A stretch of DNA of 64,000 nt. It comes from Alteromonas macleodii ATCC 27126 (GTDB lineage Bacteria; Pseudomonadota; Gammaproteobacteria; Enterobacterales; Alteromonadaceae). The DNA lies in assembly GCF_000172635.2 (NCBI RefSeq), contig NC_018632.1, positions 3,472,001 through 3,536,000 on the forward strand, given 5' to 3'. The position numbers were made by a program, and so were the translations under genes. The notes under the pieces were generated by a model, which searched no databases, was not told the DNA's origin, and saw only the letters and a program-made list of their open reading frames with translations. Shown in pieces: positions 1-9,557 of the stretch. Each line of letters begins with the position of its first letter. The first letter of the stretch is position 1.

Positions 1-2
1 TC

Positions 3-1106
3 TTTGTAGGTGGGGAATTAGATTTAAATACGCTAGCGGGCTGGAAAGACACCAAAATTCATATTGCCATGACAAACCGACACGGCAAAAACTTAGCCGA
101 GCACTACATTGGTAACAGTACGTCCGTACAAGAAATCTTTGGCGGCCAAAATACCCGTCTTGCACGGTTTACGATTTCTTCCTCGTTTTTAGATGGCGAT
201 TTAGAACTGGAAGGTGGCCGCACAGTAGCGAATATCAGCTTTTTAGGCTCTGAACTTTGTCAATATTTTCAAACCAATGCTGCTTGTGGGAACCCAACCT
301 TTGTATTTAGAACCAGTAACTTTACTTGGTGGCCGGTTTCGAGTTGGGGTGGCCATGCGAAATACTGGCTTTCGCAAAAAACATACTTTCATACCGGCGT
401 CTATGAAGATAACACCAGTCATCAAGACTTAGGCGATCACGGCTTCGATTGGGCGACTAATGAGGCTACAGGTGTTGTTGTGCCCTTCACTCTGGGATAT
501 CAAACTACGTGGGACAATGACGAACTTCCAAGACGCTACGAAATTGGCGGTTGGTACGATGGCGCAGACTACACCGACCCTGTCTTTGATGAGGAGGGCA
601 ACTATGCGGCGCAGTCAGGCAATGATTACGCTGTTAGAAACGGTCGCTCGGGTATATTCGCACGTTTTGAACAAACTGTTACTCGTCCTAACCCACTTAC
701 GAAAGAAGGGTTAACACTATTCGGTGCCGTGCTAACCGGTACATCGGGCGAGCTGATTGAAGACTACTATATAAAAGCGGGCTTTGTATTACGAGGCACA
801 CTGGCCTCACGCCCTGACGATACCATTGGCTTCGTATTTACCCGTCAACAGTACAGTGACGAAGCGCTAGAGGATCAGCGTATATTAAGAAGCATAAACG
901 GCGGGGTTGGTACACCAGCAAGCAGCCAAACCATGTTAGAGCTAAGTTATGGTTATCAACTCAATGACCACGTAAGAATTCAGCCGAACGTTCACTACAT
1001 TATCAACCCCGACCAATTCGCACAGCGCGACAGAGCCATGGCACTTGATGATGCGATTGTTCTGGGCCTAAGGTTCGACGTAAACCTAGCGGCTTTGATA
1101 CTTTAA
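3..1106 (+). CDS. OprB-family carbohydrate-selective porin (5' end outside window)
   Basis: Outer-membrane beta-barrel porin of the OprB type, expected to let sugars diffuse through the outer membrane. The frame is open from base 3, so the start codon and signal peptide lie upstream; the first ATG at 69 is internal. The text LAGWKDTKIHIAM just before it fits an early barrel strand of OprB. The visible part is about 367 residues, rich in aromatic and Gly residues with alternating strands (YEIGGWYDGADY, YYIKAGFVLRG, IQPNVHYIINPD). The last conserved strand GLRFDVN is followed by LAALIL rather than ending on the aromatic residue usual for outer-membrane proteins, so the tail may be altered. The family assignment is by recognition of the strand pattern; the substrate is unknown. 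Confidence 0.8.
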   Translation, partial: FVGGELDLNTLAGWKDTKIHIAMTNRHGKNLAEHYIGNSTSVQEIFGGQNTRLARFTISSSFLDGDLELEGGRTVANISFLGSELCQYFQTNAACGNPTFVFRTSNFTWWPVSSWGGHAKYWLSQKTYFHTGVYEDNTSHQDLGDHGFDWATNEATGVVVPFTLGYQTTWDNDELPRRYEIGGWYDGADYTDPVFDEEGNYAAQSGNDYAVRNGRSGIFARFEQTVTRPNPLTKEGLTLFGAVLTGTSGELIEDYYIKAGFVLRGTLASRPDDTIGFVFTRQQYSDEALEDQRILRSINGGVGTPASSQTMLELSYGYQLNDHVRIQPNVHYIINPDQFAQRDRAMALDDAIVLGLRFDVNLAALIL

Positions 1107-1128
1107 TTCTCCCTGCAATACACTTTAC

Positions 1129-1149
1129 AGCGCCTTCGGGCGCTTTTTT
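1129..1149 (+). terminator. Rho-independent terminator of the porin gene
   Basis: A perfect stem AGCGCC / GGCGCT closed by a TTCG tetraloop is followed by five further T residues, 22 bases after the porin stop codon. Confidence 0.9.
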
Positions 1150-1316
1150 CAAACCGATGCCATTCCCTGCCGTTGTGTTTAATTAGTTTCAAGGACAACT
1201 TTCTACCAATCCAACTTCTCGCTATCTCTGTATTCACTACTATCTTATAGCGTTTTGAGCACCAATACGCTTAGCGCTTCAACATCAATCTATTCTACGT
1301 TGAATAAGGAATAAGA

Positions 1317-2438
1317 ATGACAGACTCAGTACTTTTTAGCTCGTTTGATTGGGCAGAGAATACATTGCAAAACCGCATGGTATTAGCCCCTATGACGAGA
1401 GGTAGAGCTGGCGCCGATCGCATACCCAATAAAATTATGGGCGATCACTATGTACAACGCGCAGATGCAGGGCTCATTATTACTGAAGCAACGGCCATTT
1501 CAGAAGAAGGCATTGGCTGGGTTGATACCCCTGGAATTTATACCGACAAAATGGTCGAGGGCTGGCGCTCGGTGGTCAATAGAGTGCACGAGGCAGGGGG
1601 AAAAATCGTTTTGCAGCTCTGGCATACTGGACGCGCATCACACAGCGATTTCCACAATGGAAATTTGCCCCTGTCTGCATCAGCAATAAAAATTGAAGGG
1701 GACGAAATTCACACGCCTAAAGGCAAGAAGTCCTACGAAGTGCCGAAGGCGATGACCTTTGACGATATAAAACGCACAGTACAAGACTACAAAAAAGCTG
1801 CCATTAACGCCAAGGCAGCCGGATTCGACGGTGTGGAAGTTCATGCGGCAAATGGCTATCTCATCAATCAATTTTTGGATAGCCGCAGCAATCAGCGCAC
1901 CGATAATTATGGTGGTAGTGTCGATAACCGCTACCGCTTTTTGGCCGAGGTGATGGACGCAGTATTGAGCGTGTGGGATAAGGAGCACGTTGGCGTGAGA
2001 TTATCGCCAAACGGTGTATTTAACGATATGGGGGCCGATGATTTTCGTGAAACCTTTACCTTTGTTGCCCAACAGCTAAACAAATTGGAGATAGGTTATT
2101 TACACGTAATGGATGGCTTGGCCTTTGGCTTCCATGAACGAGGCGAAGCCATGACCCTTGCTGAATTTAGAGCGCTTTTCGACGGTATGATCATTGGAAA
2201 CTGTGGCTACACCAAAGAAGAAGCCGAGAAACGTTTATCTGATGGCGATGGTGACATGATTGCGTTTGGAAGACCTTGGATCACGAATCCAGATCTTCCG
2301 ACACGATTTAAGCATAATTACCCTCTCGAGTCCTTTGACGATCCATCATCGTGGTACGGAGGTGGTGTTGAAGGCTACAACGATTTTGAAACCTACCGCG
2401 AGAAGAGTGGGAAGGACGCGATGACTTCGCTGACCTGA
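1317..2438 (+). CDS. Old Yellow Enzyme family alkene reductase (NADH:flavin oxidoreductase)
   Basis: FMN-dependent ene-reductase of the OYE family, 373 residues, the usual length for NemA-like enzymes. These cytosolic TIM-barrel proteins use NAD(P)H to reduce activated C=C bonds, and sometimes nitro-compounds or nitrate esters. The N-terminal LAPMTRGRA segment contacts the flavin. QLWHTGRASH is the conserved second-strand block. VEVHAANGYLINQFLD carries the substrate-binding His-Asn pair and the following Tyr, and SNQRTDNYGGS is the family signature. FGRPWITNPDLP near the C-terminus binds the FMN phosphate. The start ATG is preceded by AAGGAATAAG. It is a single gene with its own terminator. 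Physiological substrate unknown; a role in detoxification of electrophiles is inference from the family. Confidence 0.93.
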   Translation: MTDSVLFSSFDWAENTLQNRMVLAPMTRGRAGADRIPNKIMGDHYVQRADAGLIITEATAISEEGIGWVDTPGIYTDKMVEGWRSVVNRVHEAGGKIVLQLWHTGRASHSDFHNGNLPLSASAIKIEGDEIHTPKGKKSYEVPKAMTFDDIKRTVQDYKKAAINAKAAGFDGVEVHAANGYLINQFLDSRSNQRTDNYGGSVDNRYRFLAEVMDAVLSVWDKEHVGVRLSPNGVFNDMGADDFRETFTFVAQQLNKLEIGYLHVMDGLAFGFHERGEAMTLAEFRALFDGMIIGNCGYTKEEAEKRLSDGDGDMIAFGRPWITNPDLPTRFKHNYPLESFDDPSSWYGGGVEGYNDFETYREKSGKDAMTSLT

Positions 2439-2446
2439 TTGTCTTT

Positions 2447-2473
2447 GGGCAGAGCCTAGCGCTCTGCCCTTTT
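2447..2473 (+). terminator. Rho-independent terminator after the OYE gene
   Basis: A nine-base perfect stem GGGCAGAGC / GCTCTGCCC with a five-base loop is followed by TTTT, nine bases after the stop codon. Confidence 0.9.
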
Positions 2474-2538
2474 CAAAAGCGTTATTTGAAATAACACGAT
2501 GCGTAATGCTAACGCGTTCTCACTATTTTAGTATGGCC

Positions 2539-2985
2539 TTAGTTAAACGACTTTTTCTTAGCGGCTAATACGGCAAGTTTTTCTAGACACGACATCCACG
2601 CGTAGTTGTGCTGATCGCACTCTTGCTTATTGAGAAAGCCCTGCTGAATGAGCACCAACCTTACATTCCCCTCTTCGGTCTTTTCGAAGTGAATGTCTAC
2701 TGATGTCATCACCGACTCTTCCATATCATCTTCCCACGCCCAGGAAAACGACAGCTGCTCGTTCGCTAAAATAGTCACATACTCACCAGTTAATGACATT
2801 TCAATACCGCTGGGATCCATCATCTTTATGCGATAGCGACCGCCTTCCTTGAAATCACTCATGATTTGTGTGACCGAACAATCGCCCGGTGCAAACCACT
2901 CACTAAGATATTCAGGCTCGTGAAATGCTGCAAAAACAAAGGGCAATGATGCATCTAGCGTTACATCAATTTTAAACTCGTGCAT
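2539..2985 (-). CDS. SRPBCC/AHSA1-family protein
   Basis: 148-residue protein of the START-like AHSA1 fold (Activator of Hsp90 ATPase homologue 1-like), a single helix-grip domain that usually binds a hydrophobic ligand. Diagnostic features are the N-terminal VTLDASLPFVFAAF, then EYLSEWFAP, then FKEGGRYRIKMMDPSG and GEYVTILANEQLSFSW, in the order seen across this family. No signal peptide or membrane segment, so cytosolic. It is monocistronic and convergent with the OYE gene. Many relatives lie beside ArsR regulators, but none is present here. Ligand and role unknown. Confidence 0.85.
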   Translation of the reverse strand: MHEFKIDVTLDASLPFVFAAFHEPEYLSEWFAPGDCSVTQIMSDFKEGGRYRIKMMDPSGIEMSLTGEYVTILANEQLSFSWAWEDDMEESVMTSVDIHFEKTEEGNVRLVLIQQGFLNKQECDQHNYAWMSCLEKLAVLAAKKKSFN

Positions 2986-3083
2986 AAGGCTGCCTTAGAT
3001 ATTCTTTGACGTTAAAGATCTGTGTCTATCTTACCTTATAACAAAAGTTAGGCGCTCTAGCGTCATTTACCTTTGCTATAAAT

Positions 3084-3120
3084 AAAAAAATCCCGAGCCC
3101 GCGTAAGGAAAGGCCCGGGA
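3084..3120 (-). terminator. Terminator of the PLP lyase gene
   Basis: On the minus strand the stem TCCCGGGCC / GGCTCGGGA (one mismatch) is followed by seven T residues. A second weaker hairpin based on AGCTCAA / TTGAGCT lies between it and the stop codon, around 3154-3176. Confidence 0.85.
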
Positions 3121-3186
3121 GAAGGAGAACATCCTCAATATTTTTTATCGACAGCTCAAAGCAACTTCTTGAGCTAAAAAATGAAC

Positions 3187-4998
3187 CTATGCACCTTTCA
3201 TCAGTGAATCCATACTGGCCTTGCTGCCAAAGTGCTGTGAACTTACTCTTTCACTTACCGACAAATACAGATTGTCGATGTCGGCATTTGCCATAAACTT
3301 TTCACAAAATCCTGGAACATGAGGCTCGATAAAATGTTTGGCGGCTAGCATAAAGTGGGCAATGAGCTGTTTAACGTTGTCGGTACCCATGGCGATACGC
3401 ATAGTGGTCAGTTCTATCCCTGCTTTCTTCTGCTCGTCTGAGCTGAGCTCAGAGTGAGAGGTCAGCGCCGGGCATAAAATTATCGTATTATTCTGGCCAA
3501 TACTCACTTGGTGGCTGAATGCAGGCTCTAGGGCATCGAAGAACCGCACAAATACATCGCGAGGAAGGTTTGCCGGCGCCATATCAACCGTGAATAAAGT
3601 ACACGGCCAGCCGTGTGTATGCTGCTTTTCACGCAAACCGGCATTACTGTGTTCAGGCAGTGCGTGACAGTTAACGCGAATTTGATCGTGGGCATTCAAA
3701 AATGCAGTAAACACTTGCGTATTGATGACCTTGGTCATCATGCGCTGCTCTAAGGTCTTCATGCCGTTTAATACATCAAAGGCCTTTTCAGAATCTAAGA
3801 ACGCACCTTTGATGTAGTACACATCCCAAAACATGGTCTGTGACCAATCAACACCATTTGCTGAACTGCCTTTTGGCTGGAACATGCGGTGCCCTTCGCC
3901 AATAACTACGCCTGCTGTGGTAGCACCGCTACCACACAAATCTTTAGTGTAGCTGTGGATCACATAGTCAGGTCGTGCAGCTTTGTTTTTATGCTGAAGT
4001 GGCTGGTGCAGTAGAGGTGTCGCAAGGGTGGAGTCCAACATTACCAACGCATCTTGTGCATGCGCTAATTCACAGATCCCAGGCACATCCAATACGTAAC
4101 CATGTGGGTTACAAGGCGACTCTAAATACACGTGCATTTTCGCACCATTGTTCAAGCGCGACGCATGTTCAGTTTTAGTTTGCTGCATGAACTCTGCAAA
4201 GCTCTGTGCGTCATAACCGTCAAACCACGCAATCCGTATGTCCATTCGGTTGCTGCGGGCGAAATAATCATGAAGTAGCTGGTACACTCCGCCGTACACG
4301 TTCCTCGAAACAATCAGTACATCGCCATGACTAAGAACATTTGATAAACACGCATCAATGGCAGCCATGCCCGAGTTGAAGTTCCAGGCTAGATATTCGG
4401 CAGCGTAAGGACCCGCTTCCATATCCACAATGGCGTTAGCAAGGGAAATATTCGTTGGGTTTAACAGACGTGAATAAATTTGGTGAGTAAATTCTTTGCC
4501 TTGAAACGCGTCGTCGACCCATTCAGTACAGGCATACACATAAGTCGCTGTTCTTACCACCACGGGTGTTGCAGAAAAAAGTGCCGTGACATTGTCGAAC
4601 AGTGGATAGTGCCCTTGCGAGCCATTGCCACTCGACAAACTTTGGTACGTGGCACGAAATGGGTTTTGCAACGTATCCAGTATCTTCGCAATTTGAAAAG
4701 ACAGAAACTTTTTAGCGTTGAAATAAGCCAGTCTGTCTTCTTTATCAAGTCCTTGTAGCGTATTACTCGTAATATCCCATAGCTGCCTAACGCTTGCTTG
4801 AGCACCATATAAGTGATGAGCGGTGTTGGCGAGTGCCCTACCGTAGTCGCTCTCAGCATTTATACCGAAATGAGATAATTGTTCCTCAACTAAAGCCTGC
4901 GTTGTTTCGGCTTGGGTCGTGTTACGCTTAGGTGAAAGCACCTTAGCGTGCGTTACATCAACATCTGTTGAGTTTTGGAATTTGTTTTCTGACTGCAT
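3187..4998 (-). CDS. Long Cys/Met-metabolism PLP-dependent enzyme (cystathionine gamma-lyase/synthase superfamily)
   Basis: Fold-type I PLP enzyme related to trans-sulfuration enzymes. Seen: a glycine-poor cofactor segment NFNSGMAAIDACLSN, then LESPCNPHGYVLDVP, MLDSTLATPLLHQP with the PLP-ring Asp, and VIHSYTKDLCGSGATTAG, where the Lys is the expected Schiff-base residue. The protein has about 603 residues, against roughly 400 for typical members. The excess is an N-terminal helical region of about 140 residues plus expanded C-terminal segments. I chose the ATG at 4998 because ACGGA lies eight bases upstream; an in-frame ATG at 5037 has no convincing ribosome site. It is divergent from a D-2-hydroxyacid dehydrogenase gene 155 bases away, suggesting shared control. 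Exact reaction unknown; amino-acid or sulfur-compound lyase activity is inferred. Confidence 0.8.
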   Translation of the reverse strand: MQSENKFQNSTDVDVTHAKVLSPKRNTTQAETTQALVEEQLSHFGINAESDYGRALANTAHHLYGAQASVRQLWDITSNTLQGLDKEDRLAYFNAKKFLSFQIAKILDTLQNPFRATYQSLSSGNGSQGHYPLFDNVTALFSATPVVVRTATYVYACTEWVDDAFQGKEFTHQIYSRLLNPTNISLANAIVDMEAGPYAAEYLAWNFNSGMAAIDACLSNVLSHGDVLIVSRNVYGGVYQLLHDYFARSNRMDIRIAWFDGYDAQSFAEFMQQTKTEHASRLNNGAKMHVYLESPCNPHGYVLDVPGICELAHAQDALVMLDSTLATPLLHQPLQHKNKAARPDYVIHSYTKDLCGSGATTAGVVIGEGHRMFQPKGSSANGVDWSQTMFWDVYYIKGAFLDSEKAFDVLNGMKTLEQRMMTKVINTQVFTAFLNAHDQIRVNCHALPEHSNAGLREKQHTHGWPCTLFTVDMAPANLPRDVFVRFFDALEPAFSHQVSIGQNNTIILCPALTSHSELSSDEQKKAGIELTTMRIAMGTDNVKQLIAHFMLAAKHFIEPHVPGFCEKFMANADIDNLYLSVSERVSSQHFGSKASMDSLMKGA

Positions 4999-5153
4999 AG
5001 CGATTCCGTTGCAAATTGACTTCAGGTGCATGTACATGACACCAACACTGTTTACAAAAATGTAAAACTTAAATCACATTTTTAGAACAATTGGCATTAC
5101 GATTGTGCAGTCAGACAGAGGAAAGAAAAGTTTACTTTAGGAGTGTTAAGCAA

Positions 5154-6146
5154 ATGACAGCAAGGAGTTCAAAGAGGATTGAACTGACTATTTTAAGCGA
5201 TGAGGCGAATGATATTGCCGAAGCGATTCGCCAAAGAATAGCAGATAATAACGACTTCATAGGCGCTGATGGTCTCCCGCTTTTAACGCTTAAAAAAATT
5301 GCTCAATGCCCAGAAGATGTAAATCCAGAAACCGTTACGGTACTGCTTGCAGACCCCGACCTTGCGTCTCGAATCATTGATACATGTTCAGCACTCACCT
5401 GGTGTCAGTCTACCTGGGCAGGCAATGCTCCCCTTCTAAATGCCGATAAGAAGAACTACATACTTACCGGACTAAAGGGAATTTTCGGTAAACTCATGAG
5501 AGAGTATGTTTTTGCTTACTTGCTTGGGCATGCCAGAAACGTAAAGGCTTTTGAGCAAAACCAGCGTGCCGCTCAGCCAATATGGGAAGCATCAAAGCGA
5601 ATGCCGCTAAATGGTCAAACGCTTGGCATTGCTGGACTGGGCAGTATTGGGCAAGCATTGATCCCCGTTGCTCACGCATTGGGTATGAGCGTTGTGGGTT
5701 TAACCCGAAGCGGGCAAGCAGTGGAAGGTGCCGATGCTGTTTATACACCTGACACTATCGAAGCGTTTGCCAGAGCATGTGACCACGTGGTGAATTTAAT
5801 GCCCGACACGCCATCTACGCAAAACATGCTTTCTCACGAATTTTTTAGTGCGCTGAAACCCCACAGTGTATTTATTAACGCAGGGCGAGGCAGTGCGGTT
5901 GACGACGATGCGCTCTTGCAAGCTTTAGACAACGGCGCATTGGCCCATGCAGTATTGGACGTCTTTCGTAACGAGCCTCTCGACCCAGCTCATTCGTTTT
6001 GGCAGCACCCTCGTATTTCAGTAACCGCTCACACTGCAGCGGAATCACAGCCAAGCGACGTAGCCGACGTGTTTTTAGAGAATGCGCTGCGTTACATCAA
6101 CGGTGAATCGCTTAATTACCAGTTTGATTTTGCAAAAGGCTATTAG
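5154..6146 (+). CDS. D-isomer-specific 2-hydroxyacid dehydrogenase (GhrA-like)
   Basis: NAD(P)-dependent reductase that interconverts 2-oxoacids and D-2-hydroxyacids, cytosolic, 330 residues from the start chosen here. The nucleotide-binding loop is GIAGLGSIGQAL. Catalytic residues are visible: Arg in INAGRGSAVDD, Glu in DVFRNEPLD, and His in ISVTAHTAAES. The ATG at 5154 is preferred over an in-frame one at 5091 because TTTAGGAG sits ten bases upstream, and because it gives the family's normal length. Divergent from the long PLP lyase, which could supply its 2-oxoacid; that link is inference. Most like the glyoxylate/hydroxypyruvate reductase A branch, but the substrate cannot be read from sequence. 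Confidence 0.88.
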   Translation: MTARSSKRIELTILSDEANDIAEAIRQRIADNNDFIGADGLPLLTLKKIAQCPEDVNPETVTVLLADPDLASRIIDTCSALTWCQSTWAGNAPLLNADKKNYILTGLKGIFGKLMREYVFAYLLGHARNVKAFEQNQRAAQPIWEASKRMPLNGQTLGIAGLGSIGQALIPVAHALGMSVVGLTRSGQAVEGADAVYTPDTIEAFARACDHVVNLMPDTPSTQNMLSHEFFSALKPHSVFINAGRGSAVDDDALLQALDNGALAHAVLDVFRNEPLDPAHSFWQHPRISVTAHTAAESQPSDVADVFLENALRYINGESLNYQFDFAKGY

Positions 6147-6218
6147 TGTTTAAATAGCCCTTCTCGTCATCCATTCAAGGCTAAAATACAGCCTGTCTGT
6201 AGCTAGTTACGCTGACGC

Positions 6219-6791
6219 TTAAATTCTAGGGTCAGTTGCCGTTATCTCAATGCGATCATGGTGCTTTTCATGAAACGATAACAGCTGAGGATAATCCTTC
6301 ATGCTGTGTAGCTCACGGAAAAGTACCCAGTCAATCATGCTGTACAAACAGATTTCGGGATAAGTCCAACCACTAAATCCACCCGCATCAAGCTGGTTTG
6401 ACAGCGCATCTAACACAGCTTCAATTCGCTCGTTTTGAAGACGGTAATACATTTTGTCTTCGCTAATATCAAAGTCTGAACGTTTCAGCAGCATAAGCTG
6501 AACAAAGGAGTCGTTAGCTGCATCAATCAGGGTTAGTTGATTCTCTTCTTCCCAACTTAACCCTTCGTGATCAAGCTTATCGGCAAGGTAGTTATAAATA
6601 ATGCGAGAGTCGAAAATCATTTGGCCGTCATCTTCAAGACAAGGCACTTTAAGCGTAGGGTTGCGAGAGGCGAGCAACTCGCGATCTTCACCTGAAAAAA
6701 TTTGAAGATTAAGAAATTCATGTTCTGTAGACGCAAGTACGATGCGAATGCGGCGCACGTAGGGAGAAGTGGTGGAGCCATATAATTTCAT
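6219..6791 (-). CDS. Glutathione S-transferase family protein
   Basis: 190-residue soluble GST-like protein. The N-terminal thioredoxin fold begins MKLYGSTTSPYVRRIRIVLAS and continues to TLKVPCLEDDGQMIFDSRIIYNYL, which contains the cis-Pro and the glutathione gamma-glutamyl-binding DSR block. The helical C-terminal domain follows. I chose the ATG at 6791, not the in-frame one at 6890, because TAGGA lies just upstream and because the canonical fold starts exactly there. Ser rather than Cys occupies the likely active-site region (TTSPYVRR). Single gene, convergent with the dehydrogenase. Substrate unknown. Confidence 0.87.
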   Translation of the reverse strand: MKLYGSTTSPYVRRIRIVLASTEHEFLNLQIFSGEDRELLASRNPTLKVPCLEDDGQMIFDSRIIYNYLADKLDHEGLSWEEENQLTLIDAANDSFVQLMLLKRSDFDISEDKMYYRLQNERIEAVLDALSNQLDAGGFSGWTYPEICLYSMIDWVLFRELHSMKDYPQLLSFHEKHHDRIEITATDPRI

Positions 6792-6982
6792 AAACGCTGT
6801 CCTAAACCGTAGTCGTTCTATGAAATCAGTGTAGCCGGAATTTGAAAATAAAAGGAAGTGTTGAGAACAAGACAACCGACAGGCATACAAAATGATGCGA
6901 TGTATGCCTATCGTATTAACATCAAGCGCTCAAAGCTGAACGTTCAACGCTTAAAAAGAGAAGTAGTGTATAACTTAAGCCC

Positions 6983-7327
6983 TTAAACGCTAAAGCTTGC
7001 ACCACAGCCACAGGTCGTCGTGGCATTTGGGTTTTGAACTAAAAACCGTGAACCTTCCAGACCATCTACATAATCGACAATGCCACCGACCAAGTATTGT
7101 AAGCTCATCGGGTCGACAACCATAGTTACGCTGTCTTTTTCAATAGTCATATCGCCTTCGTTCACCTTCTCATCGAACGTGAAACCATATTGGAAGCCAG
7201 AACAACCACCACCTGTTACGTATACACGTAATTTCAAATCAGGATTTTCTTCTTCTGAAACAAGGGCTTTCACTTTCGCTGCTGCAGCGTCTGAAAACTC
7301 AATTGGCAACGCCGTTTCTACAGACAT
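6983..7327 (-). CDS. erpA: ErpA, iron-sulfur cluster insertion protein
   Basis: A-type Fe-S carrier that delivers clusters to apo-proteins, including those of isoprenoid synthesis in enterobacteria. It has 114 residues, the standard length, and all three cluster-binding cysteines: one in [14 protein letters not shown] and two in the C-terminal [12 protein letters not shown]. The start at 7327 is fixed by the strong ribosome site GAGGTGGGT directly upstream and by the typical N-terminus [13 protein letters not shown]; an in-frame ATG at 7360 is unlikely. It is transcribed alone and diverges from the PPK2 gene. Confidence 0.95.
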   Translation of the reverse strand: MSVETALPIEFSDAAAAKVKALVSEEENPDLKLRVYVTGGGCSGFQYGFTFDEKVNEGDMTIEKDSVTMVVDPMSLQYLVGGIVDYVDGLEGSRFLVQNPNATTTCGCGASFSV

Positions 7328-7575
7328 ACCCACCTCTACATTAACCTCGTGCTTTCGCACTTTGTGCTTGGTCGCAATTATCTAATACTTGCGGATAGTT
7401 AGCAATTATTGGGGCAAAACTTAACGATTCAAGTTACTGCACATTAACGGCATTTCTGTTAAGTGACACGTTAAGATAGAAAAGTTAAGTAAACTAGTTA
7501 ACACTAACAGATAGAAAATAGCAGTGTGGTCAACGTATCTAAAATATTGACGATACACGAATAAAGGGGCGGCAT

Positions 7576-8409
7576 ATGAGTACAACCGACAACTCCCAAT
7601 TACCTTCTTCCACCCCAGTGCTGTTTGACGATTTCGGACAGTCTCGCTTTACGAGCAAAGAAGAATACAAAGACGCGTTAGTGAAACAGCAAGAAAAACT
7701 CTTTCACGTTCAGCAATCTTACTTTCATCAGAAAAAACGAGCACTCATTGTGTTTGAAGGATGGGATGCGTCAGGGAAAGGCGGCGCTATAAGGCGTATT
7801 ACTGAGAAATTAGACCCTCGTGGCGTGAGTGTATTTCCTGTGGCAAAGCCCGCAAAAGAAGACCAAGACAAACACTTTCTCTATCGCTTTTGGCAACACA
7901 TCCCCTCCCCTGGCACACTTAAAATATTTGACCGCTCACATTACGGAAGAGTGCTTGTAGAAAGAGTAGATAAGTTGGTTGATGAAGAGGTATGGCAGCG
8001 CGGTTATGAAGAAATAAACGCATTTGAGAAAACGCTCAGTGACAGCGGGGTTCGTATTATCAAACTCTTTATGCATATTTCGTCAAGCGAGCAGCGCGAG
8101 CGATTTGAAGAGCGGCTGCACAATCCTTTCAAGCGCTGGAAGTTAACCGAAGAAGACTTGCATAACCGCAAGATGCGAAACGCCTACGTAGAAGCTACAA
8201 ATGACATGTTCAAGCACACCCACACGCGTTATGCGCCATGGCATGTAATTAACGGAGAGTTTAAGTGGCAAGCAAGGGTTAACGTACTTGACGCCGTTAT
8301 CGACAAACTCAGTGAAGGCGTAGATATCTCTCCGCCTCCACTTGATGAGCGTTTAATCGCGCTAGCCTCCAAACAACTAGATGTCGATGAAGATCTAATG
8401 AGCGGCTAA
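7576..8409 (+). CDS. ppk2: PPK2-family polyphosphate kinase
   Basis: 277-residue P-loop kinase that transfers phosphate between polyphosphate and nucleotides. The Walker A loop is FEGWDASGKGGAIRR, the lid/Walker B region is IFDRSHYGRVLVERV, and RRITEKLDPRG is the conserved PPK2 block. The motifs WQHIPSPG and RFEERLHNPFKRWKL are also characteristic. The length corresponds to a single-domain PPK2. Whether it prefers nucleoside mono- or diphosphates (class I, II or III) cannot be decided by eye. Ribosome site AAAGGGG is nine bases before the ATG. Single gene, convergent with minE. Confidence 0.92.
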   Translation: MSTTDNSQLPSSTPVLFDDFGQSRFTSKEEYKDALVKQQEKLFHVQQSYFHQKKRALIVFEGWDASGKGGAIRRITEKLDPRGVSVFPVAKPAKEDQDKHFLYRFWQHIPSPGTLKIFDRSHYGRVLVERVDKLVDEEVWQRGYEEINAFEKTLSDSGVRIIKLFMHISSSEQRERFEERLHNPFKRWKLTEEDLHNRKMRNAYVEATNDMFKHTHTRYAPWHVINGEFKWQARVNVLDAVIDKLSEGVDISPPPLDERLIALASKQLDVDEDLMSG

Positions 8410-8457
8410 GGTGAAAGAACGCTGGCAGGCAGCCATAACTAATTAAGCGATTAAGCC

Positions 8458-8718
8458 TTAGTTATTGCTGTCTGGCAAAGTCACGTTCAATTCAAGTACG
8501 CTGCAATCATCGTTATTGTCTAGCTGTACTGATACTTGATCGTCAGCAATCGTCACGTATTTGCGAATTACCTGAATAATTTCCTGCTGCATCATTGGCA
8601 AGTAATCAGGCTCTGTCCGCTTTTTACGTTCGTGCGCAACAATGATTTGTAACCGCTCTTTGGCGACCGCTGCGGTGCTTGGCTTTTGCTTCTTTTTGAG
8701 CAGGTCGAAAATTCCCAT
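8458..8718 (-). CDS. minE: MinE, cell division topological specificity factor
   Basis: 86 residues. It stimulates MinD ATPase and drives pole-to-pole oscillation so that the Z-ring forms at midcell. The N-terminal membrane-targeting and anti-MinCD segment is [16 protein letters not shown], followed by [16 protein letters not shown] and the beta-rich topological specificity domain ending [12 protein letters not shown]. Its start codon overlaps the minD stop by one base, so the two are translationally coupled. Last gene of the minCDE operon. Confidence 0.97.
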   Translation of the reverse strand: MGIFDLLKKKQKPSTAAVAKERLQIIVAHERKKRTEPDYLPMMQQEIIQVIRKYVTIADDQVSVQLDNNDDCSVLELNVTLPDSNN

Positions 8719-9527
8719 TACTTCCCTCCTAGCAGACGCTTAAAGAACCCTTTCTTCTCTGCTTCTAGGAAACGATGTGGAACAGTTTCGCCTAGCAGAC
8801 GTTTTACAGCGTCAGCATAAGCTTGTCCTGCATTAGCTTCTTCGTCAAGAATAACCGGCTGACCTTGGTTAGATGCTTTAAGTACCGCTTCAGATTCTGG
8901 AATAACACCCAATAGTGGAATCGCCAAAATTTCTTCAACGTCTGCGACACTTAGCATTTCAGCACTTTCAACACGGCTTGGGTTGTAACGGGTTAATAAA
9001 AGGTGTTCTTTAACCGGTTCGCCCTTTTCTGCGCGCATCGATTTACTTTGAAGAATCCCCAAAATACGATCTGAATCACGTACAGACGACACTTCAGGGT
9101 TAGTAACCACAATGGCTTCATCAGCGAAATACAACGCCATCTGTGCGCCTTGCTCAATCCCCGCTGGCGAATCACAGATAATAAACTCAAAGTCTTTCTT
9201 AAGCTCATCTAATACGGCCTGCACACCATCAACGGTAAGCGCGTCTTTATCGCGAGTTTGTGATGCCGGAAGAATGAAAAGGTTTTCCGTTCTTTTGTCT
9301 TTAATTAGTGCCTGTTTAAGTGAGGCCTCTTTATTAATGACGTTTACAAAATCGTAAACAACGCGGCGTTCACATCCCATGATAAGATCAAGGTTTCGCA
9401 AGCCCACATCGAAGTCGATCACCACCGTTTTATGGCCTGCTAACGCAAGTCCCGTACTTATTGCTGCACTCGATGTAGTTTTGCCTACACCACCTTTTCC
9501 TGAGGTTACTACGATAATCTTTGCCAT
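8718..9527 (-). CDS. minD: MinD, septum-site determining ATPase
   Basis: 269-residue ParA/MinD-type ATPase, the membrane-recruited partner of MinC and MinE. The deviant Walker A motif [10 protein letters not shown] is at residues 9-18, with its signature Lys. [18 protein letters not shown] and [14 protein letters not shown] (Walker B region) follow. The C-terminal amphipathic membrane-targeting helix is [12 protein letters not shown]. Middle gene of minCDE, with a 30-base gap after minC and a one-base overlap with minE. Confidence 0.98.
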   Translation of the reverse strand: MAKIIVVTSGKGGVGKTTSSAAISTGLALAGHKTVVIDFDVGLRNLDLIMGCERRVVYDFVNVINKEASLKQALIKDKRTENLFILPASQTRDKDALTVDGVQAVLDELKKDFEFIICDSPAGIEQGAQMALYFADEAIVVTNPEVSSVRDSDRILGILQSKSMRAEKGEPVKEHLLLTRYNPSRVESAEMLSVADVEEILAIPLLGVIPESEAVLKASNQGQPVILDEEANAGQAYADAVKRLLGETVPHRFLEAEKKGFFKRLLGGK

Positions 9528-9557
9528 CTATTCTTTCCTATTAGTGCGTACAAAGCA

